A DNA stretch of 64,000 bases from Bacillota bacterium (GTDB taxonomy: Bacteria; Bacillota; Clostridia; Peptostreptococcales; Acidaminobacteraceae), in the NCBI GenBank assembly GCA_030529225.1, contig JAUMXH010000001.1, positions 62,001 to 126,000 of the forward strand, in the 5' to 3' direction. Within the stretch, counting starts at the first letter, position 1. Every line of letters begins with the position of its first letter. The notes beneath the pieces were generated by a model. The model had not been told where the DNA came from, searched no databases, and saw nothing but the letters and a program-made list of their open reading frames with translations. Of this stretch, positions 41,694-50,032 are shown in pieces. The position numbers were made by a program, and so were the translations under genes.

Positions 41694-42677
41694 ATGGCTA
41701 AAATAGTGTCTACAATGAAACAGGCATTGATGGAAAAATTTGGCGTTGAAAAGCCGGCCGGTTGGGAAATCGAGTATGTTGACTACCCTTGTGACGACGA
41801 TGTCATCGCGGAGGCGTGCAAGGATGCCGACTACCTATTGTGCGGACCGGTGGATCCGATCAGCAAAAATCTTATTGATAAGATCAGCCACATCAAGTTG
41901 ATTCACTCACTGGGTGTAGGATTTGATAAGATTGATTTGCAGGCTGCCAAGGACCAAAACATCTATGTTTGTAACAACCAAGCTGTCAATGCGATGCCGG
42001 TTGCCGAACTCGCGGTAACTCTGATGATCAACTCAGCCAGAAGAATTGCTCAGGCGGATGCGGCGATTAAAAAGGGCGGATTCCATCAGCAATTCCAAGA
42101 GTATCGAGTGAAAGGCCAAAGAGAACTTGGCGGTTTCACAGTCGGTCTGGTGGGAATGGGTGCAATCGGTAAGGTTGCTGCAAAAATTTTGAATGCTTAC
42201 GGTTCAAAGTTATACTACAGCGATGTGGTAAAACTGGATCCCGACTTTGAAAAACAATACAACATTGAGCAGGTAAGCTTTGAAGAAATTTGTGAAAAGT
42301 GCGATATCATCTCGTTCCACGTGCCGGTTTTGGATTCAACACGAGGAATGGTGAATAAGGACACCATAGCTAAGATGAAGAAAGACGTTATCATCATTAA
42401 CGTTTCTCGTGGCGAAATCGTGAATAACGAGGATTTGAAAGAAGCTCTTGAGAACGAAAGAGTATTCGCAGGTCTGGACGTTATCGCACCGGAACCTCCA
42501 TCTGATGACCACCCGCTCTTAAACCTAAATGAGGTTGGAAATTCAAGGCTTACGATCACTCCACACATAGGCGGAACCACAGATGATGCATTTATGAGAA
42601 TGCAAACATGGGTTTACGAGAATATGGTAAGAGTTGAAAAGGGTGAAAGACCTATCAACATAGTTAACAAAATGTAG
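41694..42677 (+). CDS. ldhA: D-2-hydroxyacid dehydrogenase (LdhA/FldH-like)
   Basis: 327-residue NAD-dependent dehydrogenase reducing a 2-oxoacid such as 2-oxoisocaproate to the (R)-2-hydroxyacid. The Rossmann loop is GLVGMGAIGKVA (151-162), followed by NVSRGEIVNNEDL with the catalytic Arg region, and the Glu and His in IAPEPPSDDHP and TPHIGG. It supplies the substrate for HadA. Its position at the 3' side of etfA differs from Clostridioides difficile, where ldhA comes first. GGAGGG is the ribosome site. Confidence 0.9.
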   Translation: MAKIVSTMKQALMEKFGVEKPAGWEIEYVDYPCDDDVIAEACKDADYLLCGPVDPISKNLIDKISHIKLIHSLGVGFDKIDLQAAKDQNIYVCNNQAVNAMPVAELAVTLMINSARRIAQADAAIKKGGFHQQFQEYRVKGQRELGGFTVGLVGMGAIGKVAAKILNAYGSKLYYSDVVKLDPDFEKQYNIEQVSFEEICEKCDIISFHVPVLDSTRGMVNKDTIAKMKKDVIIINVSRGEIVNNEDLKEALENERVFAGLDVIAPEPPSDDHPLLNLNEVGNSRLTITPHIGGTTDDAFMRMQTWVYENMVRVEKGERPINIVNKM

Positions 42678-42687
42678 TTCATGGTAG

Positions 42688-42749
42688 GTTCAACTTAAAT
42701 GTTCGGAGGGAAGGAATCCGGATATGCTTTCTTTATAGATAAGTTGAAC
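42688..42749 (+). repeat. Perfect inverted repeat in the ldhA-brnQ gap
   Basis: GTTCAACTTA (42688-42697) is exactly complementary to TAAGTTGAAC (42740-42749), with 42 bases between that can form smaller stems (CGGA with TCCG). It lies just before the brnQ ribosome site. It could be a leader element controlling the carrier gene or an operator; it matches no riboswitch I know, and T-box landmarks are absent. Confidence 0.55.
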
Positions 42750-42771
42750 GACATAAACAAAGGAGAGTCTT

Positions 42772-44145
42772 ATGGCTAAAAATAAAAATCGTGATATGAT
42801 TATTATGGGATTTGCATTATTTGCGATCTTCTTTGGAGCTGGAAACCTCATTTTCCCTCCATATTTGGGAGTTATTTCAGGTACTGACTGGAGTGCCGGT
42901 ATGTTCGGTTTCTTGACAACCGACCCTCTACTTCCTGTACTTGGTGTTGTTGCTACAGTATTGGCCGGCGGATCTGCGGATGACTTAGGTAAGAGAGTCA
43001 GCTCAGGATTTGCCAAGCTGATTGGAACACTTGCTATGTTGATTATCGGACCTTTCTTCGCGGTTCCGAGAACAGCATCAGTTACTCATGATATCGCTGT
43101 AAAATCAATTTTGCCTGACTTCCCGGCTTGGGGAACTTCAGTGATTTTCTTCGCAATCGTGTTTGTTCTCATCTTTAACCAGAGCAAGGTTATCGACATT
43201 ATCGGTAAGTATTTGACGCCTGTACTAATCATCGTATTGGCAATTCTGATCATCAAAGGTATCGTTTCTCCAATCGGTGACTTCCACATGCCTCTCGTTG
43301 ACCAGATTGGACCTGCGGGCACATATTTCAAAGGCTTCACAGAAGGTTACCAAACAATGGACGCGCTGGGAGCCGGTTTGATGGCGGGTATCGTTATTAC
43401 CGATATGAAGCGTAGAGGATATGACAATGAAGGTGAGAGAAAGAAACTTTCATTCGGTGTCGCTGCCGTTTCCCTCATTCTTCTCGCTTTGGTATACGGC
43501 GGTCTGACTTATGTAGGCGCAACCTACTCTGACAAGGTTCTAGCGGGTGTTGATCTTGCAAATCCGGAAGCGTTAAACGCTGCTTTGGACAGAGCGTCAT
43601 TGCTAAAAGGTGTAACTGCTGAGATTTTGGGAGCTCCGGGAGCTTGGTTGCTTGCAATCTGCGTATTGTTTGCTTGTATGACAACTGCTACAGGACTCAC
43701 TTCAACAGCCGGTAACTTCTTCAGCTCAAATATCTTCAAAGATAAAGTAAGTTATAAAGTCATCGTAACAATCTGTGTTATCATCAGCTTGTTCGTTTCA
43801 ATCCTAGGTACCGGTCAAATTATCAAGATTGCAGTTCCTGTATTGTTCTTGATTTACCCAACCTTCGTTGTATTGATTTTCTTAACTTTGATTGGTAAAT
43901 ACATCAAGTACGACAGCGTATTTGTCGGCGCAGTGGCACTTACCATTCCTATCAGTATCGTCTCTGCACTCGAAGTATTGGGCGCGTTCGGCATCCAGTT
44001 GTCTTGGTTGGCACCTATCAGTGAAGCCGTTGCGAAGTTGCCGTTTGGTACAGACGGATTCCCTTGGGTAGTTCCGGCCCTCATCGGTGCGGTTTGCGGT
44101 CTTGTCTTCGGTGTCATCACCAAGGGCAAAAAACAGGCTGCGTAG
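42772..44145 (+). CDS. brnQ: Branched-chain amino acid carrier, LIVCS family
   Basis: 457-residue secondary carrier with about twelve membrane helices. The N-terminus FALFAIFFGAGNLIFPPYLG is the BrnQ signature (a sodium- or proton-coupled Leu/Ile/Val symporter). Also seen are TASVTHDIAVK and LLAICVLFACMTTATGLT. Placement within the had cluster points to leucine as the fermented amino acid. It has its own strong ribosome site (AAAGGAGAG) and a structured leader. Confidence 0.93.
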   Translation: MAKNKNRDMIIMGFALFAIFFGAGNLIFPPYLGVISGTDWSAGMFGFLTTDPLLPVLGVVATVLAGGSADDLGKRVSSGFAKLIGTLAMLIIGPFFAVPRTASVTHDIAVKSILPDFPAWGTSVIFFAIVFVLIFNQSKVIDIIGKYLTPVLIIVLAILIIKGIVSPIGDFHMPLVDQIGPAGTYFKGFTEGYQTMDALGAGLMAGIVITDMKRRGYDNEGERKKLSFGVAAVSLILLALVYGGLTYVGATYSDKVLAGVDLANPEALNAALDRASLLKGVTAEILGAPGAWLLAICVLFACMTTATGLTSTAGNFFSSNIFKDKVSYKVIVTICVIISLFVSILGTGQIIKIAVPVLFLIYPTFVVLIFLTLIGKYIKYDSVFVGAVALTIPISIVSALEVLGAFGIQLSWLAPISEAVAKLPFGTDGFPWVVPALIGAVCGLVFGVITKGKKQAA

Positions 44146-44162
44146 GCTCCGCTTTACCTCGA

Positions 44163-44189
44163 TGCAAGGCGACGCCAAGTTGCCTTGCA
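44163..44189 (+). other. Hairpin between brnQ and the aminotransferase gene
   Basis: TGCAAGGC (44163-44170) pairs perfectly with GCCTTGCA (44182-44189) with an 11-base loop. A few A and G residues but no T-run follow. Confidence 0.6.
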
Positions 44190-44237
44190 AAAGGGTTTAA
44201 AATAATAGTTTGAAATTACAAATAAGGAGAAACGATT

Positions 44238-45413
44238 ATGATCAATAAAAAAATGCATGGCTTGGGAACTCAAAAATCTATTATTAGAGAAATTGCGGCT
44301 TTCGGTGCACAAAGAAAAGCGGAAATCGGTCCTGAGAACGTCTTGGACTTCAGTATCGGTAACCCGAACGTTCCTGCTCCGGATGCAGTGAAGAAGGCAA
44401 TCGCCGAGATTATCGAGAACGAGTCTCCGGTTGCTTACAACAGTTACACAGCAGGAAACGGTGCGCCTGAAACCAGAAAGGCAATTGCCGATAACCTGAA
44501 CAGAAGATTCCATAAAAACTACTCTCCGGATGACGTGTTTATCACTTGCGGAGCGGCGGCGTCTCTTAACATCTCATTGCAGGCGATGGTTGACTCTGTG
44601 GATGATGAAGTTTTGGTTGTCGTACCGTTCTTCCCTGAGTACAAGCCGTTCATCGAGGCGAGAGGGGCAAAAATGGTGGTTGTAGAATCTCTTGAGTCTC
44701 TACAACTTGATTTGGCCAAGATCGAAGCTGCAATCAATAAGAATACAAAGGGTATCATCATCAACTCTCCGAACAACCCTGCGGGCGTCGTTTACACAGA
44801 AGAGGGAATCAAAGGCCTCGCTGAAGTGTTGAACAAGAAGCAGAAGGAGTTCGGAACCGACATTTACCTGATTTCCGACGAGCCTTACAGAGAATTGGTG
44901 TATGATGGAACAAAGGTTCCTTTCATTCCTGATTTTTATGATAACACCATCATCTGCTACTCTTGGAGTAAGTCACTTTCACTTCCGGGTGAGAGAATCG
45001 GATACATCCTGGTTCCTCCTACAGTAACGGATGCGAAAGATTTCATGGCTGCTGTCGGCGGTAGCGCAAGGGTTCTCGGTTTTGTTTGCGCACCGAGCTT
45101 GATGCAAAAAGTCGTAGCAAAATGTATTGATGTTGAGCCGGATTTGACGGTTTATGCAAACAACAGAAACCTTCTTTATGAGGGATTGACAAAGCTCGGA
45201 TATAAGATGGCTAAGCCGGATGGCGCTTTCTATGCCTTTATCGAAGCTCCTAACGGAGATGTAGATAAATTCTGTGAAGAGGCGAAGAAGCATGAAATGC
45301 TTTTGGTTCCTGCAGCAGGCTTTGGAAGTCCAACTTATGTCAGACTTTCTTACTGTGTTGAAACAGAGAAAATTGAAAAGGCTCTAAAAGTATTTGAAGA
45401 GTTGAAAAAATAG
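44238..45413 (+). CDS. Pyridoxal-phosphate aminotransferase, class I/II
   Basis: 391-residue fold-type I aminotransferase. The PLP lysine is Lys245 in SWSKSLSLPGERIGY. Also present are the substrate/PLP segments INSPNNPAGVVYTEEG and ISDEPYRELVYDG. In this setting it should deaminate the imported amino acid (leucine or an aromatic one) to the 2-oxoacid used by LdhA. Family membership alone would allow aspartate or aromatic substrates, so specificity is inferred from context. A terminator follows. Confidence 0.88.
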   Translation: MINKKMHGLGTQKSIIREIAAFGAQRKAEIGPENVLDFSIGNPNVPAPDAVKKAIAEIIENESPVAYNSYTAGNGAPETRKAIADNLNRRFHKNYSPDDVFITCGAAASLNISLQAMVDSVDDEVLVVVPFFPEYKPFIEARGAKMVVVESLESLQLDLAKIEAAINKNTKGIIINSPNNPAGVVYTEEGIKGLAEVLNKKQKEFGTDIYLISDEPYRELVYDGTKVPFIPDFYDNTIICYSWSKSLSLPGERIGYILVPPTVTDAKDFMAAVGGSARVLGFVCAPSLMQKVVAKCIDVEPDLTVYANNRNLLYEGLTKLGYKMAKPDGAFYAFIEAPNGDVDKFCEEAKKHEMLLVPAAGFGSPTYVRLSYCVETEKIEKALKVFEELKK

Positions 45414-45444
45414 TCGTTTCATTGATTGAAACAGTAGTAATCGT

Positions 45445-45487
45445 TATGCTACGCTCCTTTTTGGGGCGTAGCATACTCTTGTTTTTT
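45445..45487 (+). terminator. Rho-independent terminator after the aminotransferase gene
   Basis: A 13-bp stem (45445-45457 with 45463-45475; TATGCTACGC with GCGTAGCATA at its base) and a T5 loop, then CTCTTG and T6. It probably ends most transcripts of the had cluster before the ligase and activator genes. Confidence 0.82.
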
Positions 45488-45510
45488 GGAAGGATTAGGA
45501 TTTATCATTC

Positions 45511-47070
45511 ATGCAATACATCAAACAGACAATCGCTCAGTTACTCGTCGAAAATGCGAATACCTACCCCGATAAGACCTTTCTTATCTCCGAAGAGCGT
45601 TCCTTAACGTTCCGGGAACTGTACCGCTTGTCTTCCAATAAAGCACAAAACTTGCTTCAGACGTATTCCGTCTCATCAAATGACTATGTTGGAATCTATG
45701 CCGGAAACAGTTTGGAGTGGGTGATATCCTTCTTTGCCCTGCAACTGATTGGAGCAAAAACCGTTCTTTTTAACCCGTATCTCAAGCACGAGGAGCTTCA
45801 TTCCATGATGGAAAAACACAAAATTTCCCTCCTGCTTTACGCTGTGTGCAAAGAAAACGGGGATACCATCGAAAATTTGAAGAAAAGCAGGACGGAATCG
45901 TATCGGATTCAAGACATTAAGATGACGCATTCTCAAGTGGAGGCGTCGTTACAGGATCTTTCCCCGTTGATTTCGCCGTTTGAGGACTACCGGGCCATTG
46001 CCTCCGTCATTTTTACTTCCGGTTCGACCGGGGTTCAGAAAGGGGTAATGCTGAGTCATTACAGCTTTTTAAACAATGCGCAGTCCGTCGCTCGGATTAT
46101 GAACTGGGGGAGTGAGGACATTGTTTGCGTGTCCGTTCCTTTTTTCCATTGTTTCGGGCTCACCACTTGCATTTTGACATCCATTGTGGTTAAATCTACA
46201 TTGTGTATAGTAGAAGATCTATCGACCTCGGTCATCTGCTCTGCGGTGGAAACGTTTAAGTGCACGATACTCAACGGTGTTCCTACAATGTTTTTGGCGA
46301 TCACCAGAAAGTATCGAAACAAAGAGTTTGATTTAAGTTCCATCCGTTCGGGAATCATCGCGGGATCCCCGATTTACAAAAAAGATTACATAGAAATTTG
46401 CGAAAGCTTGCCTCATTTTTCACTGCAACCGTCTTACGGCCAGTCCGAAACTTCTCCCTGTATCAGCATCTGTTCTTTGGACGACGCTCTGGAGGTAAAA
46501 TCGAGGAGTGTAGGAAAGGCAATCCATGATGTGGAACTGCGGGTTCGGGACCTTGAGTCCGGTGAAATCCTTGGAGTGAACGAGCTTGGCGAAATTGAAA
46601 CCAAGGGCTACCATGTAATGCATGCCTATCTGAATGATGAAGAGGAGACGAAGGCTGTCTTGGGTGAAGATTCCTGGCTAAAGACCGGGGATATCGGATT
46701 CATCGATAGTGAGGGCTACTTACACCTGGAGGGTCGCAAGAAAAATTTGATTATTCGAGCGGGAGAAAACATCTCTCCGCTTATGATAGAAAATTGCATT
46801 AAAAATTTTGATTCCGGTTTAGAAGTGATTGTGATGGGCGTGAAAAGTGAGGTGACGCAAGAGGAAATTGCAGCCTGCATTATTCACCGGGGGGACGATA
46901 GGGACTTGGAAGCGAAGCTCAGAAGCCATTTGGCAAGCAAGGTTCCGTCTTATGCGATTCCTAAATACTTTTTGTTTTTTGACGATTTTATTCGTACCTC
47001 TGTTGGGAAGGTGGATTTCAGAGCGCTTTCCGAACAGGCGAGAAAACTGATAGATCAAAACGGTTTTTAA
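45511..47070 (+). CDS. AMP-forming acyl-CoA synthetase/ligase
   Basis: 519-residue ANL-superfamily ligase. It shows the P-loop VIFTSGSTGVQKGVMLSH, the A5-type QPSYGQSETSP, the hinge region LKTGDIGFIDSEGYLHLEGRKKNLIIRAGENI and the C-terminal catalytic lysine in TSVGKVDFRAL. The acid activated is unknown. In this cluster it could prime the pathway by making the first isocaproyl-CoA (or aryl-acyl-CoA), which HadA then cycles. Similar ligases occur in some fld clusters. It lies downstream of a terminator, so it may be expressed at a lower level than the had genes. Confidence 0.87.
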   Translation: MQYIKQTIAQLLVENANTYPDKTFLISEERSLTFRELYRLSSNKAQNLLQTYSVSSNDYVGIYAGNSLEWVISFFALQLIGAKTVLFNPYLKHEELHSMMEKHKISLLLYAVCKENGDTIENLKKSRTESYRIQDIKMTHSQVEASLQDLSPLISPFEDYRAIASVIFTSGSTGVQKGVMLSHYSFLNNAQSVARIMNWGSEDIVCVSVPFFHCFGLTTCILTSIVVKSTLCIVEDLSTSVICSAVETFKCTILNGVPTMFLAITRKYRNKEFDLSSIRSGIIAGSPIYKKDYIEICESLPHFSLQPSYGQSETSPCISICSLDDALEVKSRSVGKAIHDVELRVRDLESGEILGVNELGEIETKGYHVMHAYLNDEEETKAVLGEDSWLKTGDIGFIDSEGYLHLEGRKKNLIIRAGENISPLMIENCIKNFDSGLEVIVMGVKSEVTQEEIAACIIHRGDDRDLEAKLRSHLASKVPSYAIPKYFLFFDDFIRTSVGKVDFRALSEQARKLIDQNGF

Positions 47071-47105
47071 CGGTTGTTGTTTATTGGGAGAAAATGGGAG
47101 ATCTT

Positions 47106-47897
47106 ATGGAAAATTTTTACACACTTGGAATTGATGTCGGGTCTACCGCATCAAAATGCGTGATTCTAAATCACGGGAAAGATATAGTCAGCAAATCTCT
47201 TATCAATGTAGGAGCCGGAACCACCGGTCCGGAGAGAGCGATCAAAGAAGTTTTGGAGAATATCAATGTGACGCTCGAAGATATGAAGTATATTCTGGCG
47301 ACAGGATATGGAAGAAATTCACTCGAGGATATCGCTTTCAAACAGATGAGTGAGCTGAGTTGCCACGCGAAAGGCGCGTATTTTCTTTTTCCGAATGTTA
47401 AGAGCGTAATCGATATCGGCGGTCAGGACGCGAAAGTGCTGAAAATCGGAGCAAACGGGATGCTTCAAAACTTTGTTATGAACGACAAGTGCGCAGCCGG
47501 TACAGGAAGATTCCTGGATGTTATGGCAAAGGTCTTGGAAATTGATATCAACGACATGGGCGTGCTTCATGACTTGTCGACCGACAGGGCCAGCATCAGT
47601 TCAACATGTACGGTATTTGCGGAATCCGAGGTTATTTCACAACTGTCTAAGAAAACAAAGAAGGAAGACATCATCGCAGGCATTCACTTCTCTGTAGCGA
47701 AGAGGGTTTCGGGATTGAGTAACAGGGTCGGTCTGGAAGACGATGTAGTCATGACCGGCGGCGTTGCGAGAAACACCGGTATCGTTAAGGCTTTGGAAGA
47801 AGCGACCGGGTTTAAACTCCATGTGTCCGATCTGTCACAGTACAACGGCGCCATCGGAGCAGCTCTCTTTGCCTATGAAAAAGCAATCAAATCATAA
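47106..47897 (+). CDS. hadI: 2-hydroxyacyl-CoA dehydratase activator (archerase), BadF/BcrA ATPase family
   Basis: 263-residue ASKHA-fold ATPase that binds one [4Fe-4S] cluster between two subunits and injects a high-energy electron into HadBC. The N-terminal phosphate loop is LGIDVGSTASKCVI; cluster ligands are Cys129 in NDKCAAGTGRF and Cys168 in SSTCTVFAESEV, matching the known ligand positions of this family. The second loop GGVARNTG is intact. I chose ATG 47106 over 47094 because GGGAG lies at seven bases. It is the last gene of the cluster, whereas in Clostridioides difficile hadI lies between hadA and hadB. Confidence 0.93.
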   Translation: MENFYTLGIDVGSTASKCVILNHGKDIVSKSLINVGAGTTGPERAIKEVLENINVTLEDMKYILATGYGRNSLEDIAFKQMSELSCHAKGAYFLFPNVKSVIDIGGQDAKVLKIGANGMLQNFVMNDKCAAGTGRFLDVMAKVLEIDINDMGVLHDLSTDRASISSTCTVFAESEVISQLSKKTKKEDIIAGIHFSVAKRVSGLSNRVGLEDDVVMTGGVARNTGIVKALEEATGFKLHVSDLSQYNGAIGAALFAYEKAIKS

Positions 47898-47984
47898 ACG
47901 CGCTGAACGTTCTCACTTGATGTCTATACCGTATACCGTAGAGGTTCAAAGGCAAGCGTTAAGATAATAAAATATTTTTTTAAC

Positions 47985-48014
47985 TTGTAATTGAGATTGC
48001 CTTTATGGTATACT
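47985..48014 (+). promoter_or_regulatory. Promoter for rpsB-tsf
   Basis: TTGTAA at 47985-47990, an 18-base spacer and TATACT at 48009-48014 with the extended -10 element TGG directly before it. Confidence 0.72.
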
Positions 48015-48021
48015 TACGTAG

Positions 48022-48169
48022 TTGGATTTGATCCGGCGATTTTTTGGTTGTCTTTAAATTGTTTAAAGACTTTGATTAAGCACGCACTTTAATCCGTGAA
48101 CGGGTGCCTAAGAAATTAGGTTAATTCACAGAAATGATAAGTTGCGGAAGTACAACTCGGAGGTGTTTT
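48022..48169 (+). promoter_or_regulatory. Structured 5' leader of rpsB
   Basis: About 148 bases of untranslated leader that contain CTTTAAA-TTG-TTTAAAG near 48052-48068 and a GNRA hairpin CCTAA-GAAA-TTAGG at 48107-48120. Length and structure suggest autogenous control by S2, as for many ribosomal operons; I cannot match it to a known S2 leader family. Confidence 0.5.
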
Positions 48170-48964
48170 ATGTCAGTTGTTTCAATGAAAGACTTATTAG
48201 AAGCCGGTGTTCACTTCGGGCACCAAACCAGAAAATGGAATCCTAAGATGAAGAACTATATCTTCACCGAAAGAAACGGGATTTACATTTTAGATCTAGC
48301 ACAGACCCAAACTCAAATCGATAAAGCTTACAAAATGATACAGGATGTTGTAAGCGGTGGCGGCAGTGTTCTTTTTGTAGGTACAAAAAAGCAGGCCCAA
48401 ATGTCAATTGAAAAAGAAGCGAAGAGAGTCGGTCAATACTTTGTTGCGCAAAGATGGTTGGGCGGTATGCTCACAAACTTTGCAACAATCAAACAAAGCA
48501 TCAATGTGCTATCGGAAATCGAAACACAGGAAACAGACGGAACATTTGAAAATTTACCTAAAAAAGAAGTTTTGCAGCTGCTGAAACGCAAAGAAAAATT
48601 GGAAAAATTCTTGGGCGGAATCAGAAACATGAAGAAACTGCCTGATGTGATGGTTGTGGTTGACGTCAGAAAAGAATTGACCGCTATCAAAGAAGCAAAG
48701 AAATTGGGGATTCCTGTCATTGCGATTGTTGATACCAACTGTGATCCGGACGATATCGATATCGTAATTCCGGGAAATGATGACGCGATCAGAGGAATCA
48801 AGCTCATTATGTCCGCTCTTGCCGATGCGGTATTGGAAGCGAAGCAGGGAGAGCAGTTCGATGACTTCGAAGAAGAAGCGAGCGAGCAGTTCGAGGACGA
48901 GGATGATGTTCAAGAAGACGATGACGATGTCGATGCTGACGAAGATGAGTCGGATGAAGAATAA
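48170..48964 (+). CDS. rpsB: 30S ribosomal protein S2
   Basis: 264-residue S2. [23 protein letters not shown] and FVGTKKQAQ are diagnostic. The start at 48170 has a GGAGGTG site; the frame opening at 48134 is not used. The C-terminus carries an added tail of about 40 residues made almost only of Asp and Glu (from about 225 on), beyond the usual S2 end. It is followed by tsf as in nearly all bacteria. Confidence 0.96.
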   Translation: MSVVSMKDLLEAGVHFGHQTRKWNPKMKNYIFTERNGIYILDLAQTQTQIDKAYKMIQDVVSGGGSVLFVGTKKQAQMSIEKEAKRVGQYFVAQRWLGGMLTNFATIKQSINVLSEIETQETDGTFENLPKKEVLQLLKRKEKLEKFLGGIRNMKKLPDVMVVVDVRKELTAIKEAKKLGIPVIAIVDTNCDPDDIDIVIPGNDDAIRGIKLIMSALADAVLEAKQGEQFDDFEEEASEQFEDEDDVQEDDDDVDADEDESDEE

Positions 48965-48986
48965 GTAAGGATAGAGGTGAATTCAT

Positions 48987-49904
48987 ATGGCAATTACTGC
49001 ACAAATGGTAAAAGAGCTTAGAGAGATGACATCAGCCGGAATGATGGACTGCAAAAAAGCTCTTGCAGAGACCAACGGCGACATGGAAGCTGCCGTTAAA
49101 TTTCTAAGAGAACAGGGTTTGATGAAACAAGAGAAAAAAGCGGGCAGAATCGCTGCGGAGGGAATCGCTATGACAGCTTCTTCCGACGATTCGAAGAGCG
49201 CCGCTATTGTGGAAGTAAACTCGGAGACGGACTTTGTAGCAAAGAACCAGGAATTCGTAAACTTTGCACAGGGACTATGCGAACTACAACTTTCAGGCGA
49301 CTTCAATGAAGATGTTGAAGCGTTGAAAGCAGCAAAATTCCCGGGAAGCGATGACGATGTGGATACCACTCTGAAAACCTTGATTGCTAAAATCGGAGAG
49401 AACATGACGTTAAGACGTATCGCAAAATTGTCTGTCGATAAGGGCGTCGTGGCTACCTACCTGCACGCAGGCGGAAAGATCGGTGTCCTGCTCGCGATGG
49501 AATCGGAAGGGGACAAAGCGGAATTGGAAGCTTTGGGAAGAGATATCGCAATGCAAGTTGCCTCTATGAATCCGAAGTTTATTTCATCAGATGACGTTGA
49601 TGCGGATTTCATTGCAAACGAGAAAGAAGTTTTGATGCAACAGGCGATCAACGAAGGAAAGCCTGCCAACATCGCTGAAAAAATGGTGGAAGGCAGACTG
49701 AACAAAGAGTTGAAGGAAGTTTGCCTGTTGGAGCAGGAGTTCGTAAAAGATTCCGATTTCACAATCAAGTCATTGATCGCCGACAAAGCGAAAGCGTTGG
49801 GAGCGGATATTAAAGTCGTTGCTTTCAAACGTTTCGAAGTAGGCGAAGGCTTGGAAAAGAAACAGGAAAACTTTGCAGAAGAAGTTGCAAAGCAAATGAA
49901 GTAG
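48987..49904 (+). CDS. tsf: Translation elongation factor Ts
   Basis: 305-residue EF-Ts, the nucleotide exchange factor for EF-Tu. It has an N-terminal UBA-like module with VKELREMTSAGMMDCKKAL and the core motif SETDFVAKNQEF. A glutamate/lysine-rich C-terminal end is normal. It is transcribed with rpsB. The usual follow-on genes pyrH and frr are not here; a hairpin and the rnf promoter come next. Confidence 0.96.
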   Translation: MAITAQMVKELREMTSAGMMDCKKALAETNGDMEAAVKFLREQGLMKQEKKAGRIAAEGIAMTASSDDSKSAAIVEVNSETDFVAKNQEFVNFAQGLCELQLSGDFNEDVEALKAAKFPGSDDDVDTTLKTLIAKIGENMTLRRIAKLSVDKGVVATYLHAGGKIGVLLAMESEGDKAELEALGRDIAMQVASMNPKFISSDDVDADFIANEKEVLMQQAINEGKPANIAEKMVEGRLNKELKEVCLLEQEFVKDSDFTIKSLIADKAKALGADIKVVAFKRFEVGEGLEKKQENFAEEVAKQMK

Positions 49905-49921
49905 GTTATATTAGCGGAGCG

Positions 49922-49949
49922 TCACTTAACGGGCGGGCCTGTTAAGTGA
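49922..49949 (+). other. Hairpin after tsf
   Basis: TCACTTAAC (49922-49930) pairs perfectly with GTTAAGTGA (49941-49949) around a ten-base GC-rich loop. No T-run follows; the -35 of the rnf promoter begins at its last base. Confidence 0.6.
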
Positions 49950-49977
49950 TGACCGTTACAATATAATAATTGTGTTG
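49949..49977 (+). promoter_or_regulatory. Candidate promoter of the rnf operon
   Basis: ATGACC at 49949-49954, a 17-base spacer and TATAAT at 49972-49977. The -10 is perfect and the -35 matches four of six. rnfC starts 56 bases later. Confidence 0.6.
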
Positions 49978-50032
49978 TGCGTGGTGAGTAAAAGGACGAG
50001 ATATTATCTCAATAGACAAGGGAGATGTCAAT

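Noticed and set aside
42678..42771. T-box leader before brnQ
   Set aside because: The conserved AGGGTGG-type T-box sequence and a terminator/antiterminator pair are missing.
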